DNA from: Anaerolineae bacterium
GTDB lineage: Bacteria; Chloroflexota; Anaerolineae; Aggregatilineales; Phototrophicaceae
Reading direction: 5' to 3'
Length of the DNA: 64,000 bases
Assembly (NCBI GenBank): GCA_023382675.1
Contig: JAHDWN010000020.1
Location: forward strand, 50,535-114,534
Positions 62,899-64,000 of the stretch are shown here, piece by piece. Position 1 is the stretch's first letter. Each line of letters opens with the position of its first letter. A model generated the notes under the pieces. It was not told the DNA's origin. It did no database searches and saw only the letters and a list, made by a program, of their open reading frames with translations. The position numbers and the translations under genes were made by a program.

Positions 62899-63978
62899 AT
62901 GGCCAAGGAACCGACACCCAAGCCGGTGACGACGATTGCGAACACCGACATCAGCAAACTCATGAATCCCGGCACGGAGCTGCGCCAGCCGATGCAGGGC
63001 TTCGACCCCGATTACGTCGATATTGTCGATTACATCATCCGCTGCACGCACAAAATCTGGGAAGAAGGCGCTGCGGGCCTGGTTTACACACATTACTCGC
63101 ATCATGCCACCATCCATACCGCTGATGGCTTTGTTTATGGCCGGGAAGATTGGGTCACACATACGGTGCAGGCGCAGGCCGCCTTTCCAGATCGCAGGCC
63201 CATCGCGCATGATGTCATCTGGACAGGGAACGATCAGGATGGCTACTACACGTCGCATCTGGTGCGGAGCATGGGCACGAACACCGGCTACACCGAATAC
63301 GGCCCACCCACCGGACGGCGCATCGCGCGCTGGGGCATGGCGAATTGCCTGGTCAAGGAAAACTTTATCGTCGCCGAATGGGTCATGGCAGACCAGATGG
63401 CCGTCATTATGCAGATGGGCTATGATCCCTACGCGCTGGCCCGCGAGCTGGCCCAGCAACCCCCGCCTCCCGGCGCACGCAAAGAAAGCTATGGCGAAAT
63501 CGAACGCCTCCAGGGGCAGCTTCCACCGCCTGGGCTGGAAAGACTTCACGACACGCCAACCGACATAGAAGACCTCGTGCGCACCACCCTGCACGAACTC
63601 TGGAATCTGCGGCTGTTCAATCGTGTCCACGAACGCTACATCGAGAACTACACCTGCTTCACGGTGCCGAATCGCTATCTCTATGGGCGCAGCGAATATC
63701 GCACCTTCGTGACCTCGATGATTGCGGCATTTCCCGATGCGCGCCTGTTCATCGATCATCTCTGCTGGCTGGATGATGGCAGCCAGCGCTATCGGGTGGC
63801 CTGCCGCTGGAATCTGGTGGGCACGCATCTCGGCCCCAGCAAATACGGCAAACCCACCGGCAAGCGCGTTCGTATCCTAGGGACGAGCCACTTCCATATT
63901 CACGACGGTAAATTCGTACACGAGTACTGCATCTTCGACGAGTTTGCTCTGTTGAAACAGCTTTTTGCGCCGGGCTAG
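62899..63978 (+). CDS. Double NTF2-like (SnoaL-type) protein, paralogue 5
   Basis: A 359-residue protein that pairs with paralogue 1: NPGTELRQPMQGFDPDYVDIVDYIIRCTHKIWEEGAAGLVYTHYSHHATIHTADG almost repeats its N-terminus, and the DNA is also very similar there. Domain 2 starts DIEDLVRTTLHELWNLRLFNRVHERYIEN. The ATG at 62899 follows AAGGA; the ORF-track TTG at 62881 is upstream of it. It lies 42 bp after paralogue 4 and is probably in its operon. The window ends just after its stop. Confidence 0.85.
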   Translation: MAKEPTPKPVTTIANTDISKLMNPGTELRQPMQGFDPDYVDIVDYIIRCTHKIWEEGAAGLVYTHYSHHATIHTADGFVYGREDWVTHTVQAQAAFPDRRPIAHDVIWTGNDQDGYYTSHLVRSMGTNTGYTEYGPPTGRRIARWGMANCLVKENFIVAEWVMADQMAVIMQMGYDPYALARELAQQPPPPGARKESYGEIERLQGQLPPPGLERLHDTPTDIEDLVRTTLHELWNLRLFNRVHERYIENYTCFTVPNRYLYGRSEYRTFVTSMIAAFPDARLFIDHLCWLDDGSQRYRVACRWNLVGTHLGPSKYGKPTGKRVRILGTSHFHIHDGKFVHEYCIFDEFALLKQLFAPG

Positions 63979-64000
63979 GAAGCTTGAAAAGTTCAAATTG

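Overview
The window is a catabolic, gene-dense stretch of about 64 kb from a bacterial chromosome. The mix of gene families suggests a Chloroflexota (Anaerolineae-like) organism: NarL/LuxR two-component systems with GAF-rich kinases, CehA-like PHP proteins, two classes of sugar ABC importer with non-lipidated binding proteins, LacI regulators, DUF1638 and corrinoid methyltransferase parts. This assignment is inference; no rRNA or marker gene is present. I see no tRNA, rRNA, CRISPR array, transposase or phage gene.

Region 1 (1-8.2 kb) is a sugar or polyol locus. On the plus strand lie a truncated putative metal-dependent enzyme, a large SorE-like alcohol dehydrogenase and a SorD-like sorbitol-6-phosphate dehydrogenase. 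Convergent to them, on the minus strand, is a ribose-type ABC importer (binding protein, ATPase, permease) with an FGGY kinase. A strong terminator sits where the two converge.

Region 2 (8.4-28.6 kb) is mixed: a berberine-bridge-type flavoprotein, a NarL regulator, an OsmC-like protein, a 1661-residue histidine kinase with about eight GAF-like repeats, a PHP hydrolase, a three-gene iron/phosphonate-type ABC importer, small membrane and accessory proteins, and a membrane histidine kinase overlapping its NarL response regulator.

Region 3 (28.8-64 kb) appears to be one large regulon. Two long operons diverge from a 282-bp control region at 41.4-41.65 kb. The leftward 13-gene operon carries every part of a corrinoid O-demethylase route: a UroD-type methyltransferase, a corrinoid protein, a pterin-binding methyltransferase, a RACO-type reactivator, MetF and a MetV-type MTHFR partner. 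It also holds sugar enzymes (fucose-isomerase-like, SDR, Ldh2-type dehydrogenase, HpcH/HpaI aldolase, creatininase-family protein, VOC protein, DUF1638). The rightward nine-gene operon has a cupin, a MetE-C-like methyltransferase, a histidinol-dehydrogenase-like enzyme, a LacI repressor, an SDR, an SMP-30 lactonase, a double-NTF2 protein, a DUF1537 sugar-acid kinase and a class II aldolase. Further right are a CUT1-type sugar importer without ATPase, a second LacI, an alpha/beta hydrolase, a nitrilase, a second HDH-like enzyme and four more double-NTF2 proteins.

A 14-bp palindrome (consensus TGMATACGTATKCA) occurs in five intergenic regions of region 3 (six copies). In three or four cases it lies immediately after a recognisable -10 box. 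I infer that the two LacI paralogues, which share a recognition helix, control the whole set. The best reading is a system for uptake and breakdown of a methoxylated sugar or sugar acid: the methyl group goes to tetrahydrofolate through the corrinoid protein, and the carbon skeleton through isomerase, dehydrogenase, lactonase, kinase and aldolase steps. The expanded double-NTF2 family has no known role and is the most novel component.
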